Assembly (NCBI RefSeq): GCF_000472785.1
Contig: NZ_AXAL01000009.1
Location: forward strand, 1-64,000
Reading direction: 5' to 3'
From: Mesorhizobium loti CJ3sym
Lineage (GTDB): Bacteria > Pseudomonadota > Alphaproteobacteria > Rhizobiales > Rhizobiaceae
DNA length: 64,000 nucleotides
This document shows, one piece after another, positions 54,480-63,912 of this stretch. The notes under the pieces are model-generated. The model saw nothing but the letters and a program-made list of their open reading frames with translations, was not told the origin of the DNA and searched no databases. The first letter of the stretch is position 1. Each line of letters opens with the position of its first letter. Position numbers and translations under genes: made by a program.

Positions 54480-55493
54480 ATGCCAAGACGGACCATGATC
54501 GAGGCCATTCGCGACGCCATGGATGTGTCGATGGGGCGCGACGACAAAGTCGTCGTGTTCGGCGAGGATGTCGGCTTCTTCGGCGGCGTGTTCCGGGTCA
54601 CACATGGCCTGCAGGCCAAATACGGCAAGAGCCGCTGCTTCGACGCGCCGATCAACGAATCCGGCATTGTCGGCTCGGCCATCGGCATGGCTGCCTACGG
54701 CCTGAAGCCGTGCGTGGAAATTCAGTTTGCCGACTACATGTATCCGGCCTACGACCAGTTGACGCAGGAAGCAGCACGCCTACGCTACCGCTCGAACGGC
54801 GATTTCACCTGCCCGATCGTGGTCCGCATGCCGACCGGCGGCGGCATTTTCGGTGGCCAGACGCACAGCCAGAGCCCCGAGGCGCTGTTCACCCATGTGT
54901 CAGGTCTGAAGACCGTGGTGCCGTCCAACCCGCATGATGCCAAGGGGCTGCTGATCGCGGCGATCGAGGACCCCGATCCGGTGATCTTTCTCGAACCGAA
55001 ACGGCTCTATAACGGCCCGTTCGACGGCCATCACGACCGGCCGATAACGCCCTGGTCGAAGCATGAGCTCGGCGAAGTTGCCGACGGTCACTACACCGTG
55101 CCGCTCGGCAAGGCGGCGATCCGCAGGGCGGGCTCGGCTGTCACGGTTCTGGCCTACGGCACCATGGTCTATGTCGCGCAGGCTGCGGCCGAGGAGACAG
55201 GCATCGATGCCGAGATCATCGATCTGAGAACCCTGCTGCCGCTCGACCTCGATACCATCGTTGCGTCGGTGAAGAAGACAGGGCGCTGCGTCATCGTGCA
55301 CGAGGCAACGCTGACCTCGGGCTTCGGCGCCGAGCTCTCGGCGCTGGTGCAGGAAAACTGCTTCTACCATCTGGAGGCGCCGGTGGCGCGGGTCGCCGGC
55401 TGGGACACACCCTATCCGCATGCGCAGGAGTGGGACTATTTCCCCGGACCCGCCCGGGTCGGCCGCGCTCTTCTTGAAACATTGGCAGCTTAA
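54480..55493 (+). CDS. bkdA2: Branched-chain 2-oxoacid dehydrogenase E1 beta subunit
   Basis: This 337-residue subunit completes the E1 heterotetramer. TMIEAIRDAMDVSMGRDDKV, VFGEDVGFFGGVFRVTHGLQ, FDAPINESGIVGSAIGMAAY and VEIQFADYMYPAYDQLTQEA are typical of E1 beta, and the C-terminal transketolase domain has IDLRTLLPLDLDTIVASVKK. It begins three bases after the bkdA1 stop, so the two subunits are produced together. Confidence 0.96.
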   Translation: MPRRTMIEAIRDAMDVSMGRDDKVVVFGEDVGFFGGVFRVTHGLQAKYGKSRCFDAPINESGIVGSAIGMAAYGLKPCVEIQFADYMYPAYDQLTQEAARLRYRSNGDFTCPIVVRMPTGGGIFGGQTHSQSPEALFTHVSGLKTVVPSNPHDAKGLLIAAIEDPDPVIFLEPKRLYNGPFDGHHDRPITPWSKHELGEVADGHYTVPLGKAAIRRAGSAVTVLAYGTMVYVAQAAAEETGIDAEIIDLRTLLPLDLDTIVASVKKTGRCVIVHEATLTSGFGAELSALVQENCFYHLEAPVARVAGWDTPYPHAQEWDYFPGPARVGRALLETLAA

Positions 55494-55511
55494 GTATTGG
55501 GGGAACCTGAG

Positions 55512-56834
55512 ATGGGTGAATACATCATCAAGCTGCCCGATGTCGGCGAAGGCGTCGCAGAGGCCGAGCTCGTCGAGTGGCACGTCAAGATCGGCGACAT
55601 CGTGCGCGAGGACACCGTGCTCGCCGCTGTCATGACCGACAAGGCGACGGTCGAAATCCCATCACCCGTCGACGGCGAGATCCTGTGGCTGGGCGCCGAG
55701 ATCGGCGACACGGTGGCGATCGGCTCGCCGATCGTGCGGCTGAAGGTGGCGGGCGAGGGCAATTCGAAGCCGCAGGGCAGCGCCAAGGCCGAGGCGGTGG
55801 TTTCTGAGCCTGCGCCGACGCCAAGGCCCCAGACCGCCGAGCCGCCCGCGAAGACCCCGCCAAAGGCCGGCGTGCCGGACGTGAAACCTGCTCCGGCCGT
55901 CTCGAAGACTTCCACACAGACTTCCGTTTCCGGCGCGCCGCGCCCGGAAGGCGAAAAGCCGCTGGCGTCGCCAGCCGTGCGCCTGCGGGCAAAAGAGGCA
56001 GGCATCGATCTCAGGCAGGTTGCGGGGAGCGGCCCGGCCGGGCGCATCGGACATGAGGACATCGAGACCTTCCTGGCGCGTGGGCCACAGGTCGCCAAGG
56101 CATCCGGCCTTGCCCGCAACGATGCGGTCCAGGACATCAAGGTGGTGGGTCTCAGGCGTAAGATCGCCGAGAAGATGACGCTGTCCAAGTCACGCATCCC
56201 GCACATCACCTATGTCGAGGAGATCGACGTCACCGCGCTGGAGGAATTGCGCGCCGCGCTCAACAAGGAAAAACGCGCCGCCAAGGGTGGAGCAGAGAGG
56301 CCGAAGCTGACGCTGCTGCCGTTCCTGATGCGGGCGATGGTCAAGGCGATATCAGATCAGCCGCAGCTCAATTCGTTGTTTGATGACGAGGCCGGGATCA
56401 TCCATCAGCATGGCGGCATCCATATCGGCATCGCCGCGCAGACGCCGTCGGGTCTGGTGGTGCCGGTGGTCAAGCATGCCGAAGCGCGCGACATCTGGGA
56501 TTGCGGCGCCGAGGTCATCAGGCTGGCCGAGGCGGCCAAGTCCGGCACGGCGACCCGCGACGAGCTGTCCGGCTCGACCATCACCATCACCTCGCTCGGC
56601 GCCATGGGCGGCATCGCGACGACGCCGGTCATCAACCATCCGGAAGTGGCGATCATCGGAGTCAACAAGATGATGGTGCGGCCGCTGTGGGACGGCACTC
56701 AGTTCATCCCGCGCAAGATGATGAACCTGTCGTCGAGCTTCGATCACCGGGTGATCGACGGCTGGGATGCGGCGGTGTTCATCCAGCGGATAAAGGCGCT
56801 GCTGGAAACGCCGGCGCTGATTTTCGTGGATTGA
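55512..56834 (+). CDS. bkdB: Branched-chain 2-oxoacid dehydrogenase E2 (dihydrolipoyl acyltransferase)
   Basis: This 440-residue core enzyme carries one lipoyl domain (lipoyl Lys K44 in MTDKATVEIPSP), a Pro/Ala-rich linker, a peripheral-subunit-binding domain (ASPAVRLRAKEAGIDLRQVA) and the acyltransferase domain with the active site SFDHRVIDGWDAAVFIQRIK. It transfers the acyl group to CoA. The ATG at 55512 after GGGGAACCTGAG is preferred over the one 15 bases upstream. Fourth member lpdV follows after a repeat. Confidence 0.95.
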   Translation: MGEYIIKLPDVGEGVAEAELVEWHVKIGDIVREDTVLAAVMTDKATVEIPSPVDGEILWLGAEIGDTVAIGSPIVRLKVAGEGNSKPQGSAKAEAVVSEPAPTPRPQTAEPPAKTPPKAGVPDVKPAPAVSKTSTQTSVSGAPRPEGEKPLASPAVRLRAKEAGIDLRQVAGSGPAGRIGHEDIETFLARGPQVAKASGLARNDAVQDIKVVGLRRKIAEKMTLSKSRIPHITYVEEIDVTALEELRAALNKEKRAAKGGAERPKLTLLPFLMRAMVKAISDQPQLNSLFDDEAGIIHQHGGIHIGIAAQTPSGLVVPVVKHAEARDIWDCGAEVIRLAEAAKSGTATRDELSGSTITITSLGAMGGIATTPVINHPEVAIIGVNKMMVRPLWDGTQFIPRKMMNLSSSFDHRVIDGWDAAVFIQRIKALLETPALIFVD

Positions 56835-56869
56835 GGGCGATGAGAACCGTCGCAAAGTCTCCCTCACCC

Positions 56870-57003
56870 GGATTGCCAACCGAATTGCAAAGGCAATTCG
56901 GGGCAATCCGACCTCTCCCCGAGGGGAGAGGAGGTTGTCAACGCCGGCGCCAGTCTCTTCTCTCTAGCGGGGAGAAGGTGGCCGCGAAGCGGCCGGATGA
57001 GGG
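56870..57003. repeat. GC-rich palindromic repeat between bkdB and lpdV
   Basis: Contains an AATTGCAAAGGCAATT hairpin, CTCTCCCCGAGGGGAGAG, and GGTGGCCGCGAAGCGGCC. It is related in style to, but not the same as, families A and B. It must be transcribed with the operon unless lpdV has its own promoter. Confidence 0.6.
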
Positions 57004-57030
57004 GGCCTTCACCAAAAAGAGCGTGCCAAG

Positions 57031-58425
57031 ATGAAAGAAATCTCCTGCAAGCTGCTCGTCATCGGCGCAGGTCCAGGCGGCTATGTCTGCGCCATCCGCG
57101 CCGGCCAGCTCGGTGTCGATACGGTGATCGTCGAGGCCGGCAAACCGGGCGGCACCTGCCTCAATGTCGGCTGCATTCCATCGAAGGCGCTGATCCATGC
57201 CGCGGAGGAGTTCGAGAAGGTGTCGCACATGGCCGGCGGCAACAGCCCGCTTGGCATTTCCGTCACCGCACCTGTGCTTGACCTCGGCAAAACCGTCGCC
57301 TGGAAGGATGGCATTGTCAGCCGGCTCAACAGCGGTGTCGCCGGGCTGCTGAAGAAGGCTGGCGTGAAGACCGTGCAGGGCTGGGCAACGTTTCGCGACG
57401 GCAAGACCGTAGCGGTCGAGACCGAAACCGGCACGCAGATCATCCGGGCCGAAACGATCGTTATCGCCACCGGCTCGGCGCCGGTCGAGCTGCCGTTCCT
57501 GCCGTTCGGCGGGCCGGTGATTTCATCCACGGACGCGCTGGCCTTGAGCGAGGTCCCCAAAAAACTCGCGGTCGTCGGTGGCGGCTATATCGGACTGGAA
57601 CTCGGCATGGCCTTCGCGAAAATGGGGGCCAAGGTTACGGTGGTCGAGGCCTTGCCGCGTGTGCTGGCGCAGTATGATGCGGAGCTTACCCGGCCGGTCG
57701 TCAAGCGACTCGTAGCACTAGGCGTCGATGTGATGCTGGGCGCCAAGGCCAAGGGGTTGTCGAAAAAAGGCGATGCGCTGCTGGTCGAGACAGCGGACGG
57801 CAAGAGTGTCGAGATCGCCGCCGACAAGATCCTGGTGACGGTCGGGCGCAAGCCCGTGACCGAAGGCTGGGGGCTCGACCAGATCGATCTCGACAGGGCC
57901 GGCAAGTTCATCAAGATCGACGATCAATGCCGTACCTCGATGCGCGGCATCTTCGCCATCGGCGACGTCACCGGCGAGCCGATGCTGGCGCACCGGGCAA
58001 TGGCGCAAGGCGAAATGGTTGCGGAGATCGTCGCCGGCGACAAGCGTAGCTGGGACAAACGCTCGATCCCCGCCGTCTGTTTTACCGATCCCGAGCTGGT
58101 GACGGCAGGGCTGTCGCCGGAGGAGGCGAAGGCTCAGGGTGAGATCAAGATCGGCCTGTTCCCGTTCGCCGCCAACGGTCGGGCTATGACGAAGCTGGGC
58201 GAAGATGGCTTTGTGCGGGTCGTGGCGCGCGCGGACAATCATCTGGTGCTCGGCATCCAGGCGGTCGGGCAGGGCGTGTCGGAACTGGCGGCGGCGTTCG
58301 GGCTGGCGCTGGAAATGGGCGCGCGGCTGGAAGATATCGCCGGAACGATCCATGCGCATCCGACGCAAGGTGAAGGATTCCAGGAGGCGGCGCTGAAGGC
58401 GCTGGGGCACGCACTGCATATTTGA
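57031..58425 (+). CDS. lpdV: Dihydrolipoyl dehydrogenase (E3) of the branched-chain complex
   Basis: This 464-residue flavoenzyme reoxidises lipoamide with NAD. FAD motif [20 protein letters not shown], redox-active C43 and C48 in [19 protein letters not shown] motif [23 protein letters not shown]-binding [20 protein letters not shown] and the catalytic [17 protein letters not shown] are all seen. Location after bkdB makes it the dedicated E3, although it could also serve other complexes. Confidence 0.95.
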   Translation: MKEISCKLLVIGAGPGGYVCAIRAGQLGVDTVIVEAGKPGGTCLNVGCIPSKALIHAAEEFEKVSHMAGGNSPLGISVTAPVLDLGKTVAWKDGIVSRLNSGVAGLLKKAGVKTVQGWATFRDGKTVAVETETGTQIIRAETIVIATGSAPVELPFLPFGGPVISSTDALALSEVPKKLAVVGGGYIGLELGMAFAKMGAKVTVVEALPRVLAQYDAELTRPVVKRLVALGVDVMLGAKAKGLSKKGDALLVETADGKSVEIAADKILVTVGRKPVTEGWGLDQIDLDRAGKFIKIDDQCRTSMRGIFAIGDVTGEPMLAHRAMAQGEMVAEIVAGDKRSWDKRSIPAVCFTDPELVTAGLSPEEAKAQGEIKIGLFPFAANGRAMTKLGEDGFVRVVARADNHLVLGIQAVGQGVSELAAAFGLALEMGARLEDIAGTIHAHPTQGEGFQEAALKALGHALHI

Positions 58426-58467
58426 GGTGTGACAGGCGTAAGAAGTGGTGACGTCGGCGGGGCATCG

Positions 58468-58619
58468 CCCCCCTCTGTCCTGCCGGACATCTCCCCCTCA
58501 AGGGGGGAGATCAGCAGTTTCGGGAACCGCGCCTGTTCTTAGGCTTTGAAAATTAGCGAAATCTTAGATTACAGCCGATCTCCCCCTGGAGGGGGAGATG
58601 CCCGGTAGGGCAGAGGGGG
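58468..58619. repeat. Intergenic palindromic repeat, family B copy 5
   Basis: Arms CCCCCTCTGTCCTGCCGGAC / GATGCCCGGTAGGGCAGAGG with inner CTCCCCCTCAAGGGGGGAGA. It lies between the convergent lpdV and saccharopine-dehydrogenase-like genes, a plausible bidirectional terminator. Confidence 0.88.
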
Positions 58620-58659
58620 CAATGTCCCGCCAACCTTTCTCAAGAAACGCGCTGCAACT

Positions 58660-59763
58660 TCAGCTCGCCAGCCGGCTTACCATCTCATGCTGCGCATACG
58701 CCCGGCCAAAGCGATTGGCCAGAAAAGCATCCAGCGCAATCTCTTCCTGCTTGACGAAACCGGTCGCCGGCAGGCTGCCGTCGGCCAGCATGTCCAGCAC
58801 GGCGCAGATTCCGGAGGCCGTGGTGATCTGGATGGCGCTGCGCACGGTCTGGCCGACGCGCTGCGAATAGATCTTGTTGGCGTAGGTTTCCTGCAACAGG
58901 CGACCGTTGCGGCGGCCGGAGACGGTGACGAAGACGATCACCACATCCTGCAGCGTTGCCGGCAGCGCGCTTTCAAAGATGTCCTTCAGCACGTCGCGGC
59001 GGTGGCGCAGCCCAAGGTCGTTGAGCAGCGCCTTCATGATCGCGGCATGGCCGGGGTAGCGGATGGTGCGGTAGTTCAGCGTGCGCACCTTGCCCTTCAG
59101 CGTCTCGGCCAAAGTGCCGAGCCCACCCGACGTGTTGAACGCCTCGTAGGTGACGCCGTCGAGCGAGAATTCCTCGCGCTCCTCCAGCGGCGGCACTTCG
59201 ATCAGCTCGCCCTCGACGATCGCTTCGCAAGGCTCGCAATATTCGTTGATGACGCCGTCGGTGCTCCAGGTCAGGTTGTAGTTCAGCGCATTGGACGGGT
59301 ATTGCGGCAGGGCACCGACGCGCATGCGCACGCTTTCCAGCGTGTCGAAGCGGCTGGCGAGATCATTGGCGACGATCGAGATGAAGCCTGGCGCCAGCCC
59401 GCATTGCGGAATGAAGGCGCTCTTGGCCGTGCGTGCCAATTCCCTAACGCGGCGGGTCGAGACGACGTCTTCCGTCAGGTCGAGATAATGCACGCCAGCA
59501 CTTGCCGCTGCCTCGGCGATGCGCGTGGTGAGATGGAAGGGGGCGGCGCTCAGCACCGCGAACTTGCCGGCGAGCGCTGCTTCCAGCGTGCCAACGGATG
59601 CGATGTCGAGTTCGAGCGTCTCGACGCCGGCAGGCACTTCAGCCGCGGCGAGCTGAGCCGCCGAACGGTCGACAAGGGTGACGCGGTAGTCGCCCGTTGC
59701 GGCGAGCATTTCGGCAATGGTCGAGCCAATCTTGCCGGCGCCGACGATAACAATCTTGTTCAT
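58660..59763 (-). CDS. Saccharopine dehydrogenase family protein
   Basis: This roughly 367-residue NAD(P)-dependent enzyme starts MNKIVIVGAGKIGSTIAEML (an ATG two codons upstream is possible) and has the Sacchrp_dh_NADP pattern: VHYLDLTEDVVSTRRVRELA, FIPQCGLAPGFISIVANDLA and TLNYRTIRYPGHAAIMKALL. Members include saccharopine dehydrogenase and lysine 6-dehydrogenase, so it probably acts in lysine catabolism. It is divergent from an Lrp/AsnC regulator, the usual control for amino-acid catabolic genes. Confidence 0.88.
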   Translation of the reverse strand: MNKIVIVGAGKIGSTIAEMLAATGDYRVTLVDRSAAQLAAAEVPAGVETLELDIASVGTLEAALAGKFAVLSAAPFHLTTRIAEAAASAGVHYLDLTEDVVSTRRVRELARTAKSAFIPQCGLAPGFISIVANDLASRFDTLESVRMRVGALPQYPSNALNYNLTWSTDGVINEYCEPCEAIVEGELIEVPPLEEREEFSLDGVTYEAFNTSGGLGTLAETLKGKVRTLNYRTIRYPGHAAIMKALLNDLGLRHRRDVLKDIFESALPATLQDVVIVFVTVSGRRNGRLLQETYANKIYSQRVGQTVRSAIQITTASGICAVLDMLADGSLPATGFVKQEEIALDAFLANRFGRAYAQHEMVSRLAS

Positions 59764-59769
59764 GATCAA

Positions 59770-59887
59770 AATACCCCTACGAGTTTCAAGTCAGCAGGAA
59801 TCATCGCAGCTTGCCTGTCGAAAAGAAGTGTGAAATCTGGCAGAGTGAACCCTAACTTTAGCTGATCTGCCGAAGGGATTCGTCGAA
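59770..59887. promoter_or_regulatory. Divergent promoter region between the saccharopine-dehydrogenase-like and Lrp/AsnC genes
   Basis: This 118-bp AT-richer gap must hold both promoters. Lrp proteins bind loosely conserved sites, and I cannot point to a specific dyad. Confidence 0.35.
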
Positions 59888-60316
59888 ATGCTCAGTGAAG
59901 CCGAACTGGCGCTGCTTTCCCTGCTGCGCGCCAACGCCCGCGCCTCGACCGCAGAACTGGCGCGGCAACTCGGCGTGTCGCGCACGACGGTGCAGAGCCG
60001 GATCGAGCGGCTGGAACAGCGCGGCATCATATCAGGCTATGGCGTCAAGCTCTCCGCGGACTATGAGCAGGGGCTGGTCAAGGCGCATGTGCTGCTCACG
60101 GTCACGCCCAAGCTCGCCGACAAGGTGGTGCGGGCCCTGCAGGCGCTGCCGTCCGTGCGGACGTTGCACTCCGTCAGCGGCGGTTTCGACATGATCGTCA
60201 TCGTCGACGCGCCGTCGATCCGCGACCTCGACGCGCTGCTCGACCAGATCGGCGCCATGGACGGGGTTGAGCGGACCTCGTCGTCGATCATCTTGTCGAC
60301 GCGGATCGACCGCTGA
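59888..60316 (+). CDS. Lrp/AsnC-family transcriptional regulator
   Basis: This 142-residue protein has an N-terminal winged HTH (EAELALLSLLRANARASTAE, LARQLGVSRTTVQSRIERLE, RGIISGYGVKLSADYE) and a C-terminal RAM effector domain (VTPKLADKVVRALQALPSVR, SVSGGFDMIVIVDAPSIRDL, VERTSSSIILSTRIDR). It probably senses lysine or a derivative and controls the divergent dehydrogenase. Confidence 0.93.
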   Translation: MLSEAELALLSLLRANARASTAELARQLGVSRTTVQSRIERLEQRGIISGYGVKLSADYEQGLVKAHVLLTVTPKLADKVVRALQALPSVRTLHSVSGGFDMIVIVDAPSIRDLDALLDQIGAMDGVERTSSSIILSTRIDR

Positions 60317-60444
60317 GGCAGGCTCTTACCGATTTGTAAAAACCTGGCAAGGCGTCCGTATTCTCCATCAGGCATAGTCGCCCGTGACATGCTGCGGCAG
60401 CTCGGATTTCGGGCGTCGAAAGCCCGTCGCGCAAGGAGTTCGTC

Positions 60445-60588
60445 ATGCAGGGTCGCCAACATTCATCCGCCTACTGGATCCGTGCCGCCATGCCCGCGGC
60501 GCTGCTGGCCATGCTCTGCTTGCTGCTGATCATGTTCCGCTACCCAACGGTCGTCGACGAGCGGTCCTACCTGTTCTGGATATGGTGA
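60445..60588 (+). CDS. Small hypothetical single-pass membrane protein, 47 residues
   Basis: MQGRQHSSAYWIRAAMPAAL leads into a hydrophobic helix (about residues 13-31) and a short tail (RYPTVVDERSYLFWIW). An excellent AAGGAG lies six bases before the ATG. The positive residues before the helix and the aromatic tail fit a real small inner-membrane protein. I know no family; it lies alone between the Lrp gene and the convergent two-component genes. Confidence 0.5.
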   Translation: MQGRQHSSAYWIRAAMPAALLAMLCLLLIMFRYPTVVDERSYLFWIW

Positions 60589-60663
60589 TCTCCACGCGAT
60601 GGAGAAGCCGGGCCGCGGGCGGCCCGGCCGTGTTGCGGGCGGGTAAGGCTGTGCATTTGCCGG

Positions 60664-62034
60664 CTAATCAGTTGCCAGGGGAAAACCAACCACGACAGCA
60701 AGGCCAGGTTCGCAGTCGTCAAGGGCAATGGATGCGCCGTGCAGATCGGCAATGGCCCTGACAAGACTGAGCCCGAGGCCACTGCCGGGCGTCGAACGGC
60801 TGTGGTCCAGCCGATAGAGCCGCTGGAAGACTTTCTCGCGTTCGTCCGCGGGGATGCCGGGGCCGTTGTCGGCAACGGTGGCAAGGATGCGCCCGCTCTG
60901 GCGCGTCACCGATAGTTTGATCGTCGTGCCAGGCGGACAATGGCGCAGCGCGTTCTCGACCAGATTGGCGAACATCTGCGTCAGCAGTTCACGATCGCCA
61001 TGGATCCGGTCCGCTGTCTCATTGCGCTGCGTGGACGACAACACCTTTCCATCGTCCTCGGCAACGTCGGTGTAGATCTCCGCCATGGTTTGCTGGATCT
61101 CGCCGAGATCGACATCGGTGAACCGTGCCTTGCGTGCTCCGGCCTCGATCTGGGCGATGCGCAGCAGTGCGTCGAAAGTCTCGTTGATCTGGTGGCCCTC
61201 GGCGCGCGCATCGGCCAGATCATCGGAAACATCGCGATCCTGCGCGGCCCTGTCGGCTGCGCCCTCGAGGATCATCTGCAGCCGGTTGAGCGGCGTCTTC
61301 AGATCATGCGCGATGTTGGCGCTGACCTGCTTCATACCTTCGACCAATCCCGACAATCGGTCGAGCGCCGCATTGATCTGGCTGGAGACGATGTCGATGT
61401 CGTCGCCCTTGCCGGTTAGCGGGATGCGGGTGTCGAGCCGGCCATGCGACACATCGACCATGGTGGCGGCGATGCCGTCTAGACGAGACTGGACGCGCGA
61501 GGCAAGCAGGGCGCCACCGGTAACCGCCAGGCCGGTGATGATCAGGGTTGCCCAGCCGAAGCTCATCATCGCCACCGTTTCCAGCTCCTCCGTCTCGGAA
61601 AGGCTGAAGGCGACCGTCAGGGTGTTGCCGCCGACCGAACCGGAAAAGGCCCGGTACTCCGTGTCCGGAGGGACGCCTGGCAACACGGCCTCGAACGCGG
61701 AAAACCCTTCAGGAAGCCCGGCGGCGGTGAAGTTGCCGGCCAGGTGATTGCCGGCCGGGTCGGTCAGCGAAAACAGCTGTTCTTTCTTCGGGCTGCGCAA
61801 GGAGTGGCTTTCGACCGTCTCAACCAGCTCCTTGCGATCATCCTCGGCATAGGTCGCGGCGACGACGGAATAGGTTTCCTTGATGGTCTCGTCGAGCCTT
61901 TCGGCAAGATCGGCGCTCATCATCTCGTAGACGATGGCGCCCGACAGGATGAAGGCCAGCATGAACAGGAAGCCGAATGTCAGCGCGAGCCTGAACGGCG
62001 TGCTGCGCAGCAGGCGGGACCATGTTCCGGTCAT
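60664..62034 (-). CDS. Sensor histidine kinase
   Basis: This 456-residue inner-membrane kinase has a first helix (FRLALTFGFLFMLAFILSGA), a periplasmic loop of about 110 residues, a second helix (SFGWATLIITGLAVTGGALL), a HAMP segment, the H-box NIAHDLKTPLNRLQMIL (H243), N-box MFANLVENALRHCPPG, G1 VADNGPGIP and G2 GSGLGLSLVRAI. The HDLKTPL form and the order RR-HK are typical of OmpR/EnvZ-like pairs. The signal is unknown. It overlaps the response-regulator gene by four bases. Confidence 0.95.
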   Translation of the reverse strand: MTGTWSRLLRSTPFRLALTFGFLFMLAFILSGAIVYEMMSADLAERLDETIKETYSVVAATYAEDDRKELVETVESHSLRSPKKEQLFSLTDPAGNHLAGNFTAAGLPEGFSAFEAVLPGVPPDTEYRAFSGSVGGNTLTVAFSLSETEELETVAMMSFGWATLIITGLAVTGGALLASRVQSRLDGIAATMVDVSHGRLDTRIPLTGKGDDIDIVSSQINAALDRLSGLVEGMKQVSANIAHDLKTPLNRLQMILEGAADRAAQDRDVSDDLADARAEGHQINETFDALLRIAQIEAGARKARFTDVDLGEIQQTMAEIYTDVAEDDGKVLSSTQRNETADRIHGDRELLTQMFANLVENALRHCPPGTTIKLSVTRQSGRILATVADNGPGIPADEREKVFQRLYRLDHSRSTPGSGLGLSLVRAIADLHGASIALDDCEPGLAVVVGFPLATD

Positions 62035-62714
62035 GATGGAAGCGGTGCGTGCAGGCTGTAGCCGGTGTTGCGTATGGTGTGGATGAGCTGGGTCTCGAAC
62101 GGCTTGTCGACCTTGGCGCGCAGCCGGCTGATATGGGTTTCGACGACGCTGGTCCGGGGGTCGAAGTGAAAATCCCAGACGCGTTCCAGAAGCATGGTGC
62201 GGGTGATGACGCGGCCTTCGCCGCGCATCAGCACTTCGAGAAGGCTGAATTCGCGTGGCTGCAGGTCGATCACCTGGTCCTGACGGGTGACGCGCCGCAT
62301 GATCAAATCCATTTCGAGGTCGGCGACCCGCAGGGTGGTCTTCTGCTCCTGCGCCGCAGGCCGGCGGCCAAGGGCGTTGATGCGGGCGAGAAGCTCTGAA
62401 AAGGCGAAGGGCTTGACCAGGTAATCGTCGCCGCCTGCCTCCAGGCCTTCAACGCGATCGTCGACCCCGCCGATGGATGTCAGGAAGATCGCCGGCGTCC
62501 GCACGCCGGCGGCGCGCACCGCCTTGACCATCGACAGGCCGTCGAGGCCCGGGATCATGCGGTCGGCGACGATCACGTCGTAATTGCCCCGGGTCGCGGC
62601 GAATAGCCCGTCATGCCCATTGCGCAGGAGGTCGCAGACATGGCCGGCCTCGGTCAGTCCCTTGACGATGTAGTCGGCCGTCCTGTGGTCGTCCTCGACA
62701 AGAAGAAGTCGCAT
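62031..62714 (-). CDS. OmpR/PhoB-family response regulator
   Basis: This 227-residue regulator has a receiver domain (LLLVEDDHRTADYIVKGLTE, acceptor D51 in VIVADRMIPGLDG, K in DDYLVKPFAF) and a C-terminal winged helix (LQPREFSLLEVLMRGEGRVI, VWDFHFDPRTSVVETHISRL, IHTIRNTGYSLHAP). It is activated by the coupled kinase and probably controls its own operon and perhaps the COG4705 membrane gene 100 bases upstream on the same strand. Confidence 0.95.
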   Translation of the reverse strand: MRLLLVEDDHRTADYIVKGLTEAGHVCDLLRNGHDGLFAATRGNYDVIVADRMIPGLDGLSMVKAVRAAGVRTPAIFLTSIGGVDDRVEGLEAGGDDYLVKPFAFSELLARINALGRRPAAQEQKTTLRVADLEMDLIMRRVTRQDQVIDLQPREFSLLEVLMRGEGRVITRTMLLERVWDFHFDPRTSVVETHISRLRAKVDKPFETQLIHTIRNTGYSLHAPLPS

Positions 62715-62819
62715 CGCTGTTCCGGTTGATTTGCCGATACTGGAGACAGGCTATCACCGGCGCGGGCTTGTTCCTAGGATGGTCGCGGGGCTGGGCAGTT
62801 TGCGTCCCGTACCAGAGGT

Positions 62820-63614
62820 TCAGTCTGATTCGAGCAGGATTTCGTCCAGCTCGTCGCCGTTTTTCTTCATTGTCATGTAGAGAACAAGCGCAATGATGCA
62901 GCCAAGGAAGATCAGGCTGGTGAAGGTGGTGCCGAAGCCGAGGCCGCCATATTCAGCCGGCTGCGACAAGAGATCGCCGAAGGAGGCGCCCAGCGGCCGC
63001 GTCAGGATATAGGCAAGCCAGAAGGCCAGGATGGCGTCGAGATGAATGAGGTAATAGGCAAGCGCGATCAGCGCGATGGCGCCGCCGAATATGAGGCCTG
63101 AGGTGAGGTAACCCATGTCCAGGCTCTCGGCGACGAGGTCGCCGGCGGCGGTGCCGAGCGAGAAGGTGAACAGGATCGCCAGCCAGTAGAAGATCTCGCG
63201 GCGGGTGGTGAAGATGGTGTGGATCGAAAGCGTCCGCTCGCTCGCGTACCAGACCGCGAAAGTCGCTACCAGCGCGACCGAGAAGGCAATCGTCGTGGTC
63301 TGCAGCCGCACACCGAAAGTGTCGACCAGATTGTCGGTGATCAGCGTGCCGACGACGCTGATCAGCACCACCGCCAGCCAATAGGCCCAGGGTACGTAGC
63401 GTTTCTGCGCGAACTGCAGGACAAGGGCGACGATCAGCACGCCGCTCATGATCAGCGAGGTGACCGTCAGCCCGAGCCCGAGGTTGACGGCGAGATAATC
63501 GGCCGCCGTCTCGCCCATGGTCACCGCCATCAGCTTTATCAGCCAGAAATCGAGGGTGACGTCCGGAACCCGGTTGTGGATCGGTGCGGCAGGATGGATC
63601 TGGGGCGCTGGCAT
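62820..63614 (-). CDS. COG4705 family membrane protein
   Basis: This 264-residue protein has about eight hydrophobic segments and an internal two-fold pattern: KLMAVTMGETAADYLAVNLG near the start, FTFSLGTAAGDLVAESLDMG in the middle and YILTRPLGASFGDLLSQPAE near the end, each with a G-[ETS]-[TS]-x-[AG]-D core inside a helix. The repeated small-polar motif in helices suggests a transporter or metal/ion-handling membrane protein. The function is unknown. Together with the two-component genes and a small exported protein it forms a cluster on one strand. Confidence 0.85.
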   Translation of the reverse strand: MPAPQIHPAAPIHNRVPDVTLDFWLIKLMAVTMGETAADYLAVNLGLGLTVTSLIMSGVLIVALVLQFAQKRYVPWAYWLAVVLISVVGTLITDNLVDTFGVRLQTTTIAFSVALVATFAVWYASERTLSIHTIFTTRREIFYWLAILFTFSLGTAAGDLVAESLDMGYLTSGLIFGGAIALIALAYYLIHLDAILAFWLAYILTRPLGASFGDLLSQPAEYGGLGFGTTFTSLIFLGCIIALVLYMTMKKNGDELDEILLESD

Positions 63615-63654
63615 GGCTGAAATCCTCGATGGTTGCGGCTGGCTGTCTGCCGGA

Positions 63655-63912
63655 TTACTTGCCCATCACCGTCATGGCCTGGGCGAAGAAGTCGTCGGCG
63701 CGCTTGTCATCGTCGGCATTGCAGCGTTCGATGCCTTTGGTCTCCAGTTCCGAGACCTTTGCCTTGTCAGCGGCGCTGAGCGTGGCTGTGGCCTCCGCGG
63801 CGCGAAGGTTTTTCAGCGTCTGCTCGCAAGGCGCGGTGGCCGCGTGAACAGAGGGTATGAAGGCGGAGACGGCGAGGGCTCCGGCTGCGAGGGCAAGTGC
63901 TAATCGTCTCAT
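63655..63912 (-). CDS. Small exported hypothetical protein
   Basis: This 85-residue protein has a signal peptide (MRRLALALAAGALAVSAFIP, cleaved near VHA-AT) and a short helical mature region with two cysteines (TAPCEQTLKNLRAAEATATL and GIERCNADDDKRADDFFAQA). An AGGGAA precedes the ATG. The helical, two-Cys layout suggests a periplasmic protein with one disulfide. Function unknown. It is the first gene of the strand that continues with the COG4705 gene 40 bases on. Confidence 0.65.
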   Translation of the reverse strand: MRRLALALAAGALAVSAFIPSVHAATAPCEQTLKNLRAAEATATLSAADKAKVSELETKGIERCNADDDKRADDFFAQAMTVMGK

